Source: Parasphingopyxis sp. CP4 (GTDB lineage: Bacteria; Pseudomonadota; Alphaproteobacteria; Sphingomonadales; Sphingomonadaceae). From it: a DNA stretch of 64,000 nt. The translations under genes were made by a program, and so were the position numbers. Below the pieces are notes generated by a model, which searched no databases, was not told the origin of the DNA, and saw only the letters and a list, made by a program, of their open reading frames with translations. Position 1 is the stretch's first letter, and each line of letters starts with the position of its first letter. Below are positions 42,664-53,663 of the stretch, piece after piece. The stretch lies in the NCBI RefSeq assembly GCF_013378055.1, contig NZ_CP051130.1:1798001-1862000 (forward strand), written 5' to 3'.

Positions 42664-44316
42664 CTAGAAATCGGCGCCCAGCGTGACACGCACCCTTGGG
42701 CTGCGATCATCGCTGTCGAAGCGATCCTCGTTGAGCGGGACGCCAGCTTCAAGGCCGGTGCTGATGGCGTCGGCGATGCGAATACGCACACCACCGCCGG
42801 CTGAGGCAAGCCGACCCCCGCCACCGCCATCACCGAGATTGCGGACACCGGCGCCATCGAGGAAGGAATAAAGCTGGATATTGTTGATGGTATTCGACAC
42901 CTCGGCAATATCGTGCCGCAGTTCTAGCGAGCCAGCGATGCCATTTTCGCCTGCGCGTTCATAATAGTCATATCCGCGCCCATAATAGGGGCCGCCAATA
43001 CCCATTTCATCGCTTGCAAGCAGCGCGCGTGACGCAAGTTGACCGCGGCCCCGCAGCTCGAAACTGAAGCCCGCCCCAATGGGCTGCCACCACCGGCCAT
43101 ACAGCTCGACCTTGGTGAAGCGCCCACTGCCGTCAAAGCGGGACAGCAAAGGATCGCCGTCTTCAGAACTGCCAAAAATGCCCAGTCCCTGGACCAGTCG
43201 GCCACCGCCGCTCAGATGACCGTTGCCGACCCGGACATAGCCATTAAGGGCAAGTTCCGCGGTCGTGATCCGGTCTTCGCGAATGGGAATACCGGCATCA
43301 TCCTGCATTGTCTGGCGATAACGCAGCGTCGCGCTGCCCCATAGGCTCGCTTGCTGGCCGCGGACGAGAGCGTGACGGACCGTGATCGACGCACCCAGGC
43401 TGTCCCCGTCGCGATCATTGATCTGAGCACCGTCTTCGGGATTGGAGCGAGCGACATAGCCGCTCATGCTGACCGTCGTTCCATCATCATTCAGCGGGAC
43501 GTCATAGGTGAGCCGCACCAGGCTGAAATCGCCGGGTTCGATCGGTGTAGCGCTCGCGGAAATCCTAACCCTGTCGCCGCTCGTGATCGCGCTATTGAAC
43601 GCCACCCCGCCGTAGAGCCGCCATGGACCAACCGCTTCGCTGCCCTCGTTGGTGACGCGGGCCCATCCCGCCACGTCATTGCGCTGAATTGCGACCTCAA
43701 GAATTCCGCGGCCCTCTTCGCGCAGAAAGCGCGTGCCGACGACCCGAATGCCCGGGACGTCACCAGCCAGAAGAAGTTGGCGCTCGAGATTGTCCTCGGT
43801 TACCGGGTTTCCATCTGCGAGTTGCTGGAGGATCGCATCGACAGCTTCGGTCGGTGGTTCGGTGTAGCGAATTTCGGCGATCCGGCCTTCGTCAACCGAT
43901 ACGCGGAGCATCCCGGTATCGAGCCGCTGTTCGGCAATCCAGGCACTGGCAAAGACATAGCCCTCGTCGCGCACCAAATCGGCCACGGCAGAGGTGAGGT
44001 CCTGTAGCTGCTGCGGCGATAATGTCCGGCCGACAAAGGGCTCAATGACAGATACGAAACGGCTGGCCGGAATACTGTCACTCGCAACGTGAATAGCACC
44101 GACAAACACGCCCTCGCCTGTGTCGACATTGGTCGCGTTGTGCGGTTCGGCGACCGGCAGTGGCACGTCCGTCCGGACATCCAGCGGAATACGGAGCTCG
44201 AACTCTTCTTCGATAAGGCCGGGATCCGTGCGGTCGAGCGCATCCTGCGCCACGGCGGGAGCCGCAAACGTCACCCAAAGGGCAGAACTGGCGAAAAGAA
44301 GCGTCGCGCACCGCAT
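42664..44316 (-). CDS. ShlB/FhaC/HecB (TpsB) outer membrane transporter
   Basis: A 550-aa outer membrane protein of two-partner secretion, with a signal peptide ending in PAVAQ. A POTRA region (~65-200) contains FVGRTLSPQQLQDLTSAVADLVRDEGYVFASAWI and the two-repeat architecture of FhaC-type proteins. A ~330-residue beta barrel follows, ending in Phe (RVRVTLGADF) as outer membrane proteins do. No obvious TpsA haemagglutinin-type partner lies next to it. It is divergent from the FecR protein gene, 198 bp away. Confidence 0.88.
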   Translation of the reverse strand: MRCATLLFASSALWVTFAAPAVAQDALDRTDPGLIEEEFELRIPLDVRTDVPLPVAEPHNATNVDTGEGVFVGAIHVASDSIPASRFVSVIEPFVGRTLSPQQLQDLTSAVADLVRDEGYVFASAWIAEQRLDTGMLRVSVDEGRIAEIRYTEPPTEAVDAILQQLADGNPVTEDNLERQLLLAGDVPGIRVVGTRFLREEGRGILEVAIQRNDVAGWARVTNEGSEAVGPWRLYGGVAFNSAITSGDRVRISASATPIEPGDFSLVRLTYDVPLNDDGTTVSMSGYVARSNPEDGAQINDRDGDSLGASITVRHALVRGQQASLWGSATLRYRQTMQDDAGIPIREDRITTAELALNGYVRVGNGHLSGGGRLVQGLGIFGSSEDGDPLLSRFDGSGRFTKVELYGRWWQPIGAGFSFELRGRGQLASRALLASDEMGIGGPYYGRGYDYYERAGENGIAGSLELRHDIAEVSNTINNIQLYSFLDGAGVRNLGDGGGGGRLASAGGGVRIRIADAISTGLEAGVPLNEDRFDSDDRSPRVRVTLGADF

Positions 44317-44514
44317 AAAAGTCAGAATTCCCCCAATCGTGCTAAATCGCGCGTTTACAGGGGTATCGCTAAGAAAGGCTTTACGCAGAGGTTATCGTGA
44401 AGGTGTTGTTAACCCGCTTTCCACAGAAGTCATAAAGACCGGCCCCCTATTTCAGGCATCAGCACAAAACCGCGCATTGGGTCGCGGAAACGGATCACAC
44501 CGGGGGAAATCATT

Positions 44515-45849
<1,335 letters not shown>

Positions 45850-45858
45850 TTCACCGTG

Positions 45859-45882
45859 GCAAGTGAAATGGAGTTCACTTGC
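45859..45882 (+). terminator. Stem-loop after the FecR-domain gene
   Basis: GCAAGTGAA-ATGGAG-TTCACTTGC is a perfect 9-bp stem with a 6-nt loop, 9 bp after the stop codon. Only a weak T run follows (TTATATTT). It may be a terminator or a processing/attenuation site between the FecR gene and the PilZ gene. Confidence 0.55.
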
Positions 45883-45929
45883 TTATATTTGCGCTGTGAA
45901 ATCAGTAAGGCATTCGCAGGGGCGCATCG

Positions 45930-46223
45930 GTGACAGATGAAGACGGTGATCGGAGGGTCCGAAAGCAAGTCGACATACGCGTCGGTTTTCGGAAGCGAGG
46001 ATATCGCCGGTCGAAAGCGGATGTTCGCAACCTGTCCGTTACCGGCTTTTTGATCGATTCCGGAATGAGCCTAGCGGTAGGGGAGGAAGTGTGGCTGAAC
46101 CTTCCCGGGCTACAATCAATTCCGGCAACCGTAACCAGGACTGATGGCTACGAAGCGGGGTGTGCCTTCGAACGACCGCTCAACGATGCGGTGTTCGACA
46201 ATCTAATCAAGCACCTGTCCTAG
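45930..46223 (+). CDS. PilZ domain protein (c-di-GMP receptor candidate)
   Basis: A 97-aa single-domain protein. It has Arg-rich RKRGYRRSKAD followed by VRNLSVTGFLIDSG, matching the D/N-x-S-x-x-G c-di-GMP motif of PilZ. VGEEVWLNLPGL and a GCAFERPL end follow. It starts with GTG at 45930. It lies between the FecR and CHASE2-EAL genes, so the cluster contains a c-di-GMP binder next to a c-di-GMP phosphodiesterase. Confidence 0.8.
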   Translation: MTDEDGDRRVRKQVDIRVGFRKRGYRRSKADVRNLSVTGFLIDSGMSLAVGEEVWLNLPGLQSIPATVTRTDGYEAGCAFERPLNDAVFDNLIKHLS

Positions 46224-46322
46224 ATCGAGATTTATCCGTATTTCGGTGTCAGTCTCGATGACAACAATCCCGGTAACGGAAACGGAAGAAATCGTAGCTA
46301 AGGTGCTGCCCAAGGGGGCGGC

Positions 46323-48656
46323 ATGCATCTGTTGCATTCAATTCGAAAAAGGCTGTTTGGCTATCACGGGCTTGTCCTTGCGGCCGCGCTTGTCGCGGCT
46401 TTTTCCGCATTAACGCCCGGAGCCACCGATTCAGCAGAACTGGCTTTGGACACGGTTCGCGATTCCATCCGTTCGCAACCGGCCAGCGGCACAATCGCAA
46501 TTGTAGAAATTGATGCACAAAGCCTGGCCGAGATAGACAGCTGGCCCTGGCCACGTGGCGTACATGGCCAGTTGGTCGACCAACTCAACGCCGCCGGCGC
46601 AGAGATGATCGCGTTCGATATCGATTTTTCGAGCCAGTCGGATCCCGAAGAAGATCAAGAATTTGCCGATGCGCTGGGCCGAAGTGATGCCCTGGTCATG
46701 CTTCCCGCTTTCCGTCAGGTCGCTGGATCTGGAAACTCCGACACGGTGTACAGCGAACCGATTGCCATTTTGCGCGACAATGCTTTTCTGGCCGCCGTCA
46801 ATATCCAGGCCGATCAGAGCGGTATGGTCCGCCGCGCATTGGTAGGGGTTGAAACCAATGGACTGCCCAGACCCTCGATCGCGTCAATGCTGTCCAACAC
46901 GCAAGGATTTGCCCATTCCGATTTTCCAATCGACTTCGCGATCGATCCCAACACAATCCCGCGCATCAGCTATGCCGATATTGTTGCCGGTCGTGCCGAT
47001 CCGGACGCCATCAATGGCATGACATTACTGGTCGGCGCGACCGCGATCGAGATGGGTGATCGCTATGGGGTGCCTGGCCATGGCGTCTTGCCCGGCGTTG
47101 TCATCCAGGCCGTGGCTGCCGAAACGCTGATCGCAGGTGGAATTCCAGCCGAATATGGGCCTGAGATCCCCCTCCTCATCGCCCTGGTTGGCGTACTCGT
47201 CCTGGTCGGGCCTGGTGCCACCTGGATCCGCAGCACGTCTTTCGCTGCATCCGGGATCACCGTGCTTGTCCTGCCGTTGGTGCTTGAAGCCAGCTATCAG
47301 GCGACGATCGCCATAGTTCCGGCCCTGGCAATGTTGTTTGCCACAGCAGCCGCAGGATCGACACTTGTGGCCTTGCGTAAATATCGCCGCACCGCCCTGG
47401 AAGACAGTGTTTCGGGCCTGCCTAACCAGGCAGCTCTTGTTCGTCAGGTCAGCGGCGATGGGCAAACCACGATTGTCGTCGGGCGGATACAGGGCTTTTC
47501 GGAGACCGCAGCTTTATTGTCTTCGGACGAAATTGGTATGTTCTTCCACCAGCTATCGCGCCGGATCGGGATTGCCGCACAGGGGCGTATCTATCGCATC
47601 AGCGAAAGCATGATGGCCTGGCGTTGCGATGATATGTGCGACGAAGATTTGAGCGATCACCTTGATGCCATCGCAATGATGATGCGCACACCCATATTGC
47701 TCGGCACCCAGCGGGTTGATGCGAACATGTTCCTCGGTGTCGCATCCGGTGCGGCTAACAACGCCCACGCCTTGATCACAGGTGCTGGCGTAGCCGCAGA
47801 ACGCGCCACGACTGCCGGACACAGATGGGAGCGCTATATCGAGGGCGATGATGCCGATGGACGGTGGAATCTCGCATTATTGGGTGAGCTTGATGATGCG
47901 ATGGCAAACAAAGATCTCAGGGTCGCCTTCCAGCCGAAATTCGATATCGCGACAGGCAAGATTATCGGTGCGGAAGGGCTGGTGCGCTGGCAGCACCCGG
48001 TCCGCGGTTTGATCCCGCCCGATAGCTTCATTCCGCTTGTCGAAGACCGTGGCCGTATCGATGATCTGACCTTGTTCACCGTCGACCGGACATTGGAGGT
48101 CCTGTCAAAATGGAAAGAACAGGGAATCACTTTGGGCCTGTCGGTCAATGTCTCGGCGACATTGTTGGACGACCGCAAGTTTATGGATTCGCTGCTCACT
48201 AAAGTTGAACAATCTGCCATCGATCCCTCGCGCCTTACGGTTGAAATCACCGAATCCGCGGCGATGGACGATGCGGATTCCGCGATCGCGGCCATGCATA
48301 TGATGCGCGATTGGGGCATTAGCCTGTCGGTTGACGATTATGGCACGGGTCAATCCACCCTCTCCTATCTAAAACATCTACCGGTCGACGAGATCAAGAT
48401 CGACAAGAGCTTCGTGCTGAGCGTCCAAGACAGCTCAAGCGACCGCATCCTTATCCGCTCGACAATCGAACTCGCGCATGATCTTGGCCTGAAAGTTGTC
48501 GCCGAAGGCATTGAGGATGAAGCGACGCTTGCTATTCTCAAAGAACTGGGTTGCGATGTCGGCCAGGGGTATCTGATTGGCAAGGCGATGCCGCAATCCG
48601 ATCTGGAGATCATGGTCCGGGAAGACAGGCCTCTCGCCCTGGGGCAAGCCGCCTAG
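46323..48656 (+). CDS. CHASE2 / degenerate GGDEF / EAL c-di-GMP phosphodiesterase
   Basis: A 777-aa membrane sensor enzyme. After an N-terminal helix, a periplasmic CHASE2 domain (~40-275; GTIAIVEIDAQSLAEIDSWPWPRGVHG) and two or three helices (~280-345) come a degenerate GGDEF domain (VSGLPNQAALVRQV, no GGDEF motif) and an EAL domain (~520-770). Catalytic landmarks of the latter are kept: GAEGLVRW (EGL for EAL), SVNVSA, EITES, DDYGTG, KIDKSFV, AEGIED and GQGY. It should degrade c-di-GMP in response to a periplasmic or envelope signal. Confidence 0.9.
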   Translation: MHLLHSIRKRLFGYHGLVLAAALVAAFSALTPGATDSAELALDTVRDSIRSQPASGTIAIVEIDAQSLAEIDSWPWPRGVHGQLVDQLNAAGAEMIAFDIDFSSQSDPEEDQEFADALGRSDALVMLPAFRQVAGSGNSDTVYSEPIAILRDNAFLAAVNIQADQSGMVRRALVGVETNGLPRPSIASMLSNTQGFAHSDFPIDFAIDPNTIPRISYADIVAGRADPDAINGMTLLVGATAIEMGDRYGVPGHGVLPGVVIQAVAAETLIAGGIPAEYGPEIPLLIALVGVLVLVGPGATWIRSTSFAASGITVLVLPLVLEASYQATIAIVPALAMLFATAAAGSTLVALRKYRRTALEDSVSGLPNQAALVRQVSGDGQTTIVVGRIQGFSETAALLSSDEIGMFFHQLSRRIGIAAQGRIYRISESMMAWRCDDMCDEDLSDHLDAIAMMMRTPILLGTQRVDANMFLGVASGAANNAHALITGAGVAAERATTAGHRWERYIEGDDADGRWNLALLGELDDAMANKDLRVAFQPKFDIATGKIIGAEGLVRWQHPVRGLIPPDSFIPLVEDRGRIDDLTLFTVDRTLEVLSKWKEQGITLGLSVNVSATLLDDRKFMDSLLTKVEQSAIDPSRLTVEITESAAMDDADSAIAAMHMMRDWGISLSVDDYGTGQSTLSYLKHLPVDEIKIDKSFVLSVQDSSSDRILIRSTIELAHDLGLKVVAEGIEDEATLAILKELGCDVGQGYLIGKAMPQSDLEIMVREDRPLALGQAA

Positions 48657-48748
48657 CACACATCTACCATGCGGGCCGACGGCACGGACGGATCATCACA
48701 CAGTCGCGAACAATCTGTGACGTCTTGACATAATCGTTCTAAAACGTC

Positions 48749-48776
48749 ACTGACACTTTGAACACAAAATGTCAGT
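48749..48776. promoter_or_regulatory. ACTGACA-N14-TGTCAGT inverted repeat, likely operator
   Basis: Perfect 7-bp arms at 48749-48755 and 48770-48776, centres 21 bp apart. A TTGACA lies at 48725-48730. It is just upstream of the TetR start preferred here (48793) and is a candidate for autoregulation of the TetR-molybdenum hydroxylase operon. Confidence 0.6.
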
Positions 48777-48792
48777 TCGTTTAGGGCGCTGC

Positions 48793-49407
48793 ATGGCACA
48801 GGAAGATCGGCGAGATTCAGTTTTCGACTCCGCGGCGGATGTCTTCGCGGCCTATGGTTATCGCCGTACCTCAATGAACGACATTGCCAAAGCAGCCGGA
48901 ATTTCGCGGCCTGCCCTCTATCTGATGTTCAGCAACAAGGAAGATCTGTTTCGGCAATTGACCACCTTTCGTCAGAATCAGGCGATAGATGGCGCGGCCA
49001 AGGCGCTGACCGGAGACGGGACTATTTCGGAACGCATACCGGCGGCGATCCAGGCCTATGAGGCGATCTATTACGAACCCGTATCGACATCGCCTCATGG
49101 CGAAGAGCTGATGGACGTCAATATGAGCATAGCGTCCGAAGATATGCAAAAAGGCCATGACCGACTGATCGGCACATTGGCCGACAGTATCGATGCGGCG
49201 GTGAAAGCGGGCGAAGCCAGACTGCCCGATATCGGCCTTGGCACGCGGCAATATGTTGAGCTGCTGATGGCCTCGATTACCGGTCAAAAGAAATCGGCAA
49301 CATCGAAACGGGATTTCCGGCGCAAGGTGCGCTCGGTCATCTCGGTCTTCATGATGCCATTTGAAATTCAGGACAATCCGGCCAAGAAAAAACGGAGACA
49401 GGCATGA
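48793..49407 (+). CDS. TetR family transcriptional regulator of the molybdenum hydroxylase operon
   Basis: A 204-aa regulator. The HTH region is [47 protein letters not shown] in pieces (~9-55). I prefer the ATG at 48793 because the in-frame ATG at 48769 lies inside the ACTGACA inverted repeat and has no ribosome site. Its last codons overlap the next gene's ATG in ATGA, so it is translationally coupled to the enzyme it probably controls. The C-terminal Lys/Arg-rich end (AKKKRRQA) is unusual. Confidence 0.85.
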   Translation: MAQEDRRDSVFDSAADVFAAYGYRRTSMNDIAKAAGISRPALYLMFSNKEDLFRQLTTFRQNQAIDGAAKALTGDGTISERIPAAIQAYEAIYYEPVSTSPHGEELMDVNMSIASEDMQKGHDRLIGTLADSIDAAVKAGEARLPDIGLGTRQYVELLMASITGQKKSATSKRDFRRKVRSVISVFMMPFEIQDNPAKKKRRQA

Positions 49408-49889
49408 TCACATTTTCGATGAATGGCGAGGCGGTCGACGTCGATGTCGATCCGGTAACGCCCATTTTATGGGTCGTGCGCGAAACGCTCGGCATGACCG
49501 GCACGAAATTTGGCTGTGGGATCGCGCAATGCGGGGCCTGTACCGTGTTGCTGGATGGCGAGCCGATCCGCTCCTGCTCAACCCCAGTGTCCGAAGCGGA
49601 TGGACGGGCGCTGACGACCGTAGAAGGGCTGGCTGACGAAGGCGGCGCATCCAGCCGGTTGCAACAGGCCTGGATCGACGAACAAGTGCCACAATGCGGC
49701 TATTGCCAGTCAGGCCAGCTAATGTCGGCCACTGCCTTGCTCCGGGACAATCCGGCGCCAAGCGATGACGATATTGATGCGGCGATGAGCGGCAATATCT
49801 GCCGCTGCGGCACCTATGTGCGCATCCGCAGGGCGATCAAACGGGCGGCCGCCGGTGACCAAGCCACCGAACTGGAGACGCAGGCATGA
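49404..49889 (+). CDS. Molybdenum hydroxylase small [2Fe-2S] subunit (IorA-like)
   Basis: A 161-aa electron-transfer subunit of a xanthine-dehydrogenase-family enzyme such as isoquinoline 1-oxidoreductase or aldehyde dehydrogenase. The plant-type cluster motif is [20 protein letters not shown] (~34-53) with a fourth Cys in RSCSTP. The second cluster has [14 protein letters not shown] and [14 protein letters not shown]. No FAD subunit is encoded nearby, matching the two-subunit IorAB type. Start and stop both overlap neighbours (ATGA). Confidence 0.92.
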   Translation: MITFSMNGEAVDVDVDPVTPILWVVRETLGMTGTKFGCGIAQCGACTVLLDGEPIRSCSTPVSEADGRALTTVEGLADEGGASSRLQQAWIDEQVPQCGYCQSGQLMSATALLRDNPAPSDDDIDAAMSGNICRCGTYVRIRRAIKRAAAGDQATELETQA

Positions 49890-52162
49890 CCGAGACCTCC
49901 GAACCCGAAACGCAAGACGCAAAGCCTGAAAGCCGCGGCAGGAAATGGAGCCGGCGCGCCTTTATCAGCGCAGGAGTAGCCGCTGGCGGTGTGCTTGCTG
50001 TTGGCGTGCTCGTCCGACCCGGCAATCCGGTCGACAGGCTGTTGCCGCTCGTCTCCCAAAATGCCGATGATGCGCTGGTGAACAGCTGGGTGCTGATCAG
50101 CCCTGACAATGTCATCACCGCGATTACGCCGCATTGCGAAATGGGCCAGGGGGCCAACTCGACCCTCGCCCAGATGCTCGCCGACGAAATGGACGCGGAT
50201 TGGGAAAAGATCCAGGTGATGGAAGCCCCGGCGACCGGCGATTATGTCTCGACCGAAGCCGCGCGCGAATTTGTCGCCCCCTGGTCTCTCGGTGCTCCTG
50301 ATTGGTTAGAACCCACCTATCAGGGTGCGTTCAAAGAGCTTGCCGAACTGGCCGATGGCATGATCACCGGCGGCAGCTCGTCGGTTCGCACGACAGGCCA
50401 ACATGGCATGCGGATCGCCGGTGCCGCGGCACGCGAAATGCTGGTCGCAGCCGCCGCACAGCAATGGAATGTGCCGGTATCCGAGATCACCACGGAAAAC
50501 AGCATGCTCTCCCATGCTGCCAGCGATCAGACGGCGCCCTATGCCGAATTCGCTGCGCTCGCTGCCGAGCAGACCCTTCCGCGTAACCCACAGTTGAAAT
50601 CGCCCAACGATTACAAGCTGATGGGCCGCCCCATGAAGCGGACGGATATTCCGGAAAAGACCAACGGATCGACCGTTTTCGGTATCGATGCGGAGATTCC
50701 CGATCAAGCGCTGAAATATGCCGCCGTTCTCCAACCACCGGTCCCCGGATCGCGGGTGGAATCGATGGACGCATCGCGCGCCACGCAAATGCCGGGCGTG
50801 CTCCAGATCCTCAATATGGGTGAATTTGTGGCGGTCGTCGCCGATGGCTATTGGCAAGCGCAACAGGCGCTCAACGCGATCTCCGTCGAATATAGTACGA
50901 CGGACGATGACGGTCTGGATTCCGCTGGTCTGTTCGAACGCTATGCCACGGCTCTTGATGCAGCCGGCGATAGCGGCGGAGACGCGGCTGTCGATCAGGG
51001 CGATGTGAACGGTGCGATTACAGAGGCCGAAGATAGCTTCAGCGCCGAATATCGTGTGCCCTTCCTTGCCCATGCGCCGCTTGAACCGCCTGTCGCCACG
51101 GCCTGGGTGCATGATGGCATCGCCGAGGTTTGGACCAGTACCCAGGTGCCGCTCCGCGTCCGCACCAACGTATCGAACGCACTGGGGTACAGTGCCAGCG
51201 ACGTCATCATCCATAACGCGTTCATCGGCGGATCATTCGGTCGCCGGTTGGTTGGCGATTATGAGCCGATGGCCGCGCGGATCGCCATGGCCACCGGCTA
51301 TCCGGTCAAGATGATCTTCTCGCGTGAGGAAGACACGCAGAAATCCAACTACCGCCCGGCCGAAACCAGTCGGCAAAGAGCGGGCGTCGACAGCAATGGC
51401 GCGATCACTGGTTGGGATCATCTCTATGTCCATCGCGAGGGCCCACCTGAAGCGCTCGACACGACCTATTACGACATCGCCAATATCCGCAGCCGGTCGC
51501 TGGGGGATGTGCCTGGGCATCTCCATCTGGGATCATGGCGGTCAGTCGATGCCAGCCAGCACGGCTTTTTCACCGAGTCCTTTATCGACGAACTCGCGCA
51601 TCGCGCGGGCCAGGATCCGTTTGAATATCGCCGTGCCATGCTCGGCAATGCGCCGCGTTTCCGTGCGGTTCTGGAAACAGCCGCTGAGATGGCGAATTGG
51701 AGCAGCCCGGCGGATGACGGCATTGGCCGCGGTATCGCCTTGTTCCGTTGTTTCGGGACGATTGTTGCCGAAGTTGCCGAGGTTGAGATGGTCGATGGCC
51801 GCCCGCGCGTGCGCACAGTCCATTGTGCAGCCGATCCCGGCTATGCGATGAATCCGGACGGGTTTCGCGCGCAGATGGAAGGCGGCATCGTCTTTGGCCT
51901 GACTGCGGCGCTTTATGGCGAAATCTCGCTCGCCGATGGCCGGGTCCAGCAGAGCAATTTCCATGACTATCCGATGCTCCGGATGAATGAATGTCCGGAA
52001 ATCCAGGTCGAGATCATCGATGCGGATCATGAAAATCTGGGTGGAGCGGGTGAGCCCGGTGTGCCGCCGATCGCGCCGGCTGTTACCAACGCGATCTTCG
52101 CGCTGACCGGTGAACGGATCCGCGAATTGCCAATCGCCAAACACCAGTTCGCGGTGAGCTGA
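49886..52162 (+). CDS. Molybdopterin-binding large subunit (IorB-like), TAT-exported
   Basis: A 758-aa catalytic subunit holding the molybdenum cofactor. A twin-arginine signal ([14 protein letters not shown], ~28) sends the folded complex to the periplasm. Family landmarks are [20 protein letters not shown] (~83-102), [30 protein letters not shown] (~447) and the C-terminal [20 protein letters not shown] carrying the catalytic Glu. It overlaps the small subunit gene by ATGA. Substrate (N-heterocycle, aldehyde) cannot be read from sequence. Electrons probably pass to the cytochrome c encoded downstream. Confidence 0.9.
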   Translation: MTETSEPETQDAKPESRGRKWSRRAFISAGVAAGGVLAVGVLVRPGNPVDRLLPLVSQNADDALVNSWVLISPDNVITAITPHCEMGQGANSTLAQMLADEMDADWEKIQVMEAPATGDYVSTEAAREFVAPWSLGAPDWLEPTYQGAFKELAELADGMITGGSSSVRTTGQHGMRIAGAAAREMLVAAAAQQWNVPVSEITTENSMLSHAASDQTAPYAEFAALAAEQTLPRNPQLKSPNDYKLMGRPMKRTDIPEKTNGSTVFGIDAEIPDQALKYAAVLQPPVPGSRVESMDASRATQMPGVLQILNMGEFVAVVADGYWQAQQALNAISVEYSTTDDDGLDSAGLFERYATALDAAGDSGGDAAVDQGDVNGAITEAEDSFSAEYRVPFLAHAPLEPPVATAWVHDGIAEVWTSTQVPLRVRTNVSNALGYSASDVIIHNAFIGGSFGRRLVGDYEPMAARIAMATGYPVKMIFSREEDTQKSNYRPAETSRQRAGVDSNGAITGWDHLYVHREGPPEALDTTYYDIANIRSRSLGDVPGHLHLGSWRSVDASQHGFFTESFIDELAHRAGQDPFEYRRAMLGNAPRFRAVLETAAEMANWSSPADDGIGRGIALFRCFGTIVAEVAEVEMVDGRPRVRTVHCAADPGYAMNPDGFRAQMEGGIVFGLTAALYGEISLADGRVQQSNFHDYPMLRMNECPEIQVEIIDADHENLGGAGEPGVPPIAPAVTNAIFALTGERIRELPIAKHQFAVS

Positions 52163-52170
52163 GCCGAACG

Positions 52171-53148
52171 ATGGATAATCTCGAGATCTTCTCCTTCCTC
52201 GCCGCGTGCGAGCGCGACGGTAAAGCGGCGGTGCTGGTGACGCTGGTTGCATCGATTGGCCCGAGCATGCGGCAAGTCGGTGGCCATATGGCTGTGCGCG
52301 AGGATGGTGCGTATGTCGGCGCCCTGTCCGCGGGGTGCATCGAAACCGCGATTGTCGCCGAAGCGCTCGAGGCTCTCGAAGCGAAGCAGGCCCGGACGGT
52401 GCGCTTTGGCCAGGGATCCAACTATATCGATATCCGACTGCCCTGTGGTGGCGGTATCGACCTTCATTTTCAATCGGTTATGGATATCGGACTGGCGGAT
52501 CGCGTTATCGCCGCCATCGACAATCGGCGCCCCTTCGCCCTGACCTTGTCGAAATCAGACGGTGCGGCTGGATATCAGGAATCCGCTACTGAAACTGGAA
52601 TTGGCGAAGATGATGCGCAGTATTTCGTCACCCATCTGCCCAATCCCAAGCTGATCATCGTCGGCGAAGGGACGAATGTCTGGGCGATGGCCGAGATGGC
52701 AGCGCCCGCCCGTGTCGAAGTCGAAATCCTGTCGCCTGACGCGAAGATGATTGAGCGGGCCGAAGCCGCTGGGATCAACGCATCGCTGCTGCACACGCTG
52801 CGCGATACGGATCGGCTGGCTTCTGATCCATGGTCAGCCATCCTCTTCCTGTTCCACGATCATGAATGGGAACGGCATCTCCTCCCCAAAGCCTTAAGCG
52901 AAGAGCATTTCTATGTCGGCGCGATGGGCAGCCGGGCGGTCCATCAGCGGCGCACCGACATGCTCCGCCAGGCTAGGCTGAGCGACGCGCAGATTGCCGC
53001 GGTCCATGCGCCGATCGGACTGATCCCCTCCGCGCGCGATCCCCATACCCTGGCGGTGTCCGCACTGGCCGAGATTATCGACGCATATCACCAATCAACC
53101 AAGGCGGGCGCGAAGTCTGCGGCCTCGCATCTGCAGCTTGCGGGCTAG
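52171..53148 (+). CDS. XdhC family maturation protein
   Basis: A 325-aa protein that loads sulfurated molybdenum cofactor onto xanthine-dehydrogenase-type enzymes. The N-terminal XdhC domain has [24 protein letters not shown] (~24-47) and [13 protein letters not shown]. The C-terminal Rossmann-like part has [18 protein letters not shown] and [19 protein letters not shown], followed by [23 protein letters not shown]. It begins 8 bp after iorB, so it is the dedicated maturase of this enzyme. Confidence 0.92.
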   Translation: MDNLEIFSFLAACERDGKAAVLVTLVASIGPSMRQVGGHMAVREDGAYVGALSAGCIETAIVAEALEALEAKQARTVRFGQGSNYIDIRLPCGGGIDLHFQSVMDIGLADRVIAAIDNRRPFALTLSKSDGAAGYQESATETGIGEDDAQYFVTHLPNPKLIIVGEGTNVWAMAEMAAPARVEVEILSPDAKMIERAEAAGINASLLHTLRDTDRLASDPWSAILFLFHDHEWERHLLPKALSEEHFYVGAMGSRAVHQRRTDMLRQARLSDAQIAAVHAPIGLIPSARDPHTLAVSALAEIIDAYHQSTKAGAKSAASHLQLAG

Positions 53149-53182
53149 CGCCGCGCGCACAGGATTTTCGATGGAGAGACAT

Positions 53183-53656
53183 ATGGGCATGAAGACGGGA
53201 ATTGGGCTGGGCGCCCTTGCTCTGGCACTGGCGGCATGTAGTTCATCTGCCAATCCCGAACCGGTCGAGCAGATCATCGTGCGGGAGATTGGCGCTGAAG
53301 CAGCCCCGGCCGCCGATGCCGATCCGGCCGACGCTGGCGAAGATCTGGTGGCCGCGGGCCGATCCGCTTTTGCGGTATGCACCGGTTGCCATTCGGTGGA
53401 CGCCGATGCGCCCTCGGCGGCAGGCCCCAACCTGTTTGACGTGGTGGGCCGCGAGGCTGGAGCGCGGGACGATTTCGCCTATTCCGACGCCTTGCAATCC
53501 TCTGGCATTGTCTGGGCCGAGGGCGACTTGGATGCATTCCTTGCCGCACCGATGGATGTTGTGCCGGGCACGACGATGGTGTCGGGAGCGATTTCGGCGC
53601 CGGAGCAACGCGCGGCGATCATCGCCTATCTTTCCTCGCTCGGGGACGAGAGCTAA
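53183..53656 (+). CDS. Cytochrome c lipoprotein, probable electron acceptor
   Basis: A 157-aa class I cytochrome c with a lipoprotein signal (ALALAAC). The haem site is FAVCTGCHSVDAD (CxxCH) and the axial Met is probably in PGTTMVSGAI. GPNLFDVVGREAG and YSDALQSSGIVWAEGDLDAFL are typical of the soluble c2-like group. GGAGAG lies just upstream of ATG 53183; ATG 53189 is a second option. It ends the TetR-iorAB-xdhC unit and is the natural electron acceptor for the periplasmic oxidoreductase. Confidence 0.88.
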   Translation: MGMKTGIGLGALALALAACSSSANPEPVEQIIVREIGAEAAPAADADPADAGEDLVAAGRSAFAVCTGCHSVDADAPSAAGPNLFDVVGREAGARDDFAYSDALQSSGIVWAEGDLDAFLAAPMDVVPGTTMVSGAISAPEQRAAIIAYLSSLGDES

Positions 53657-53663
53657 CCGGCGA

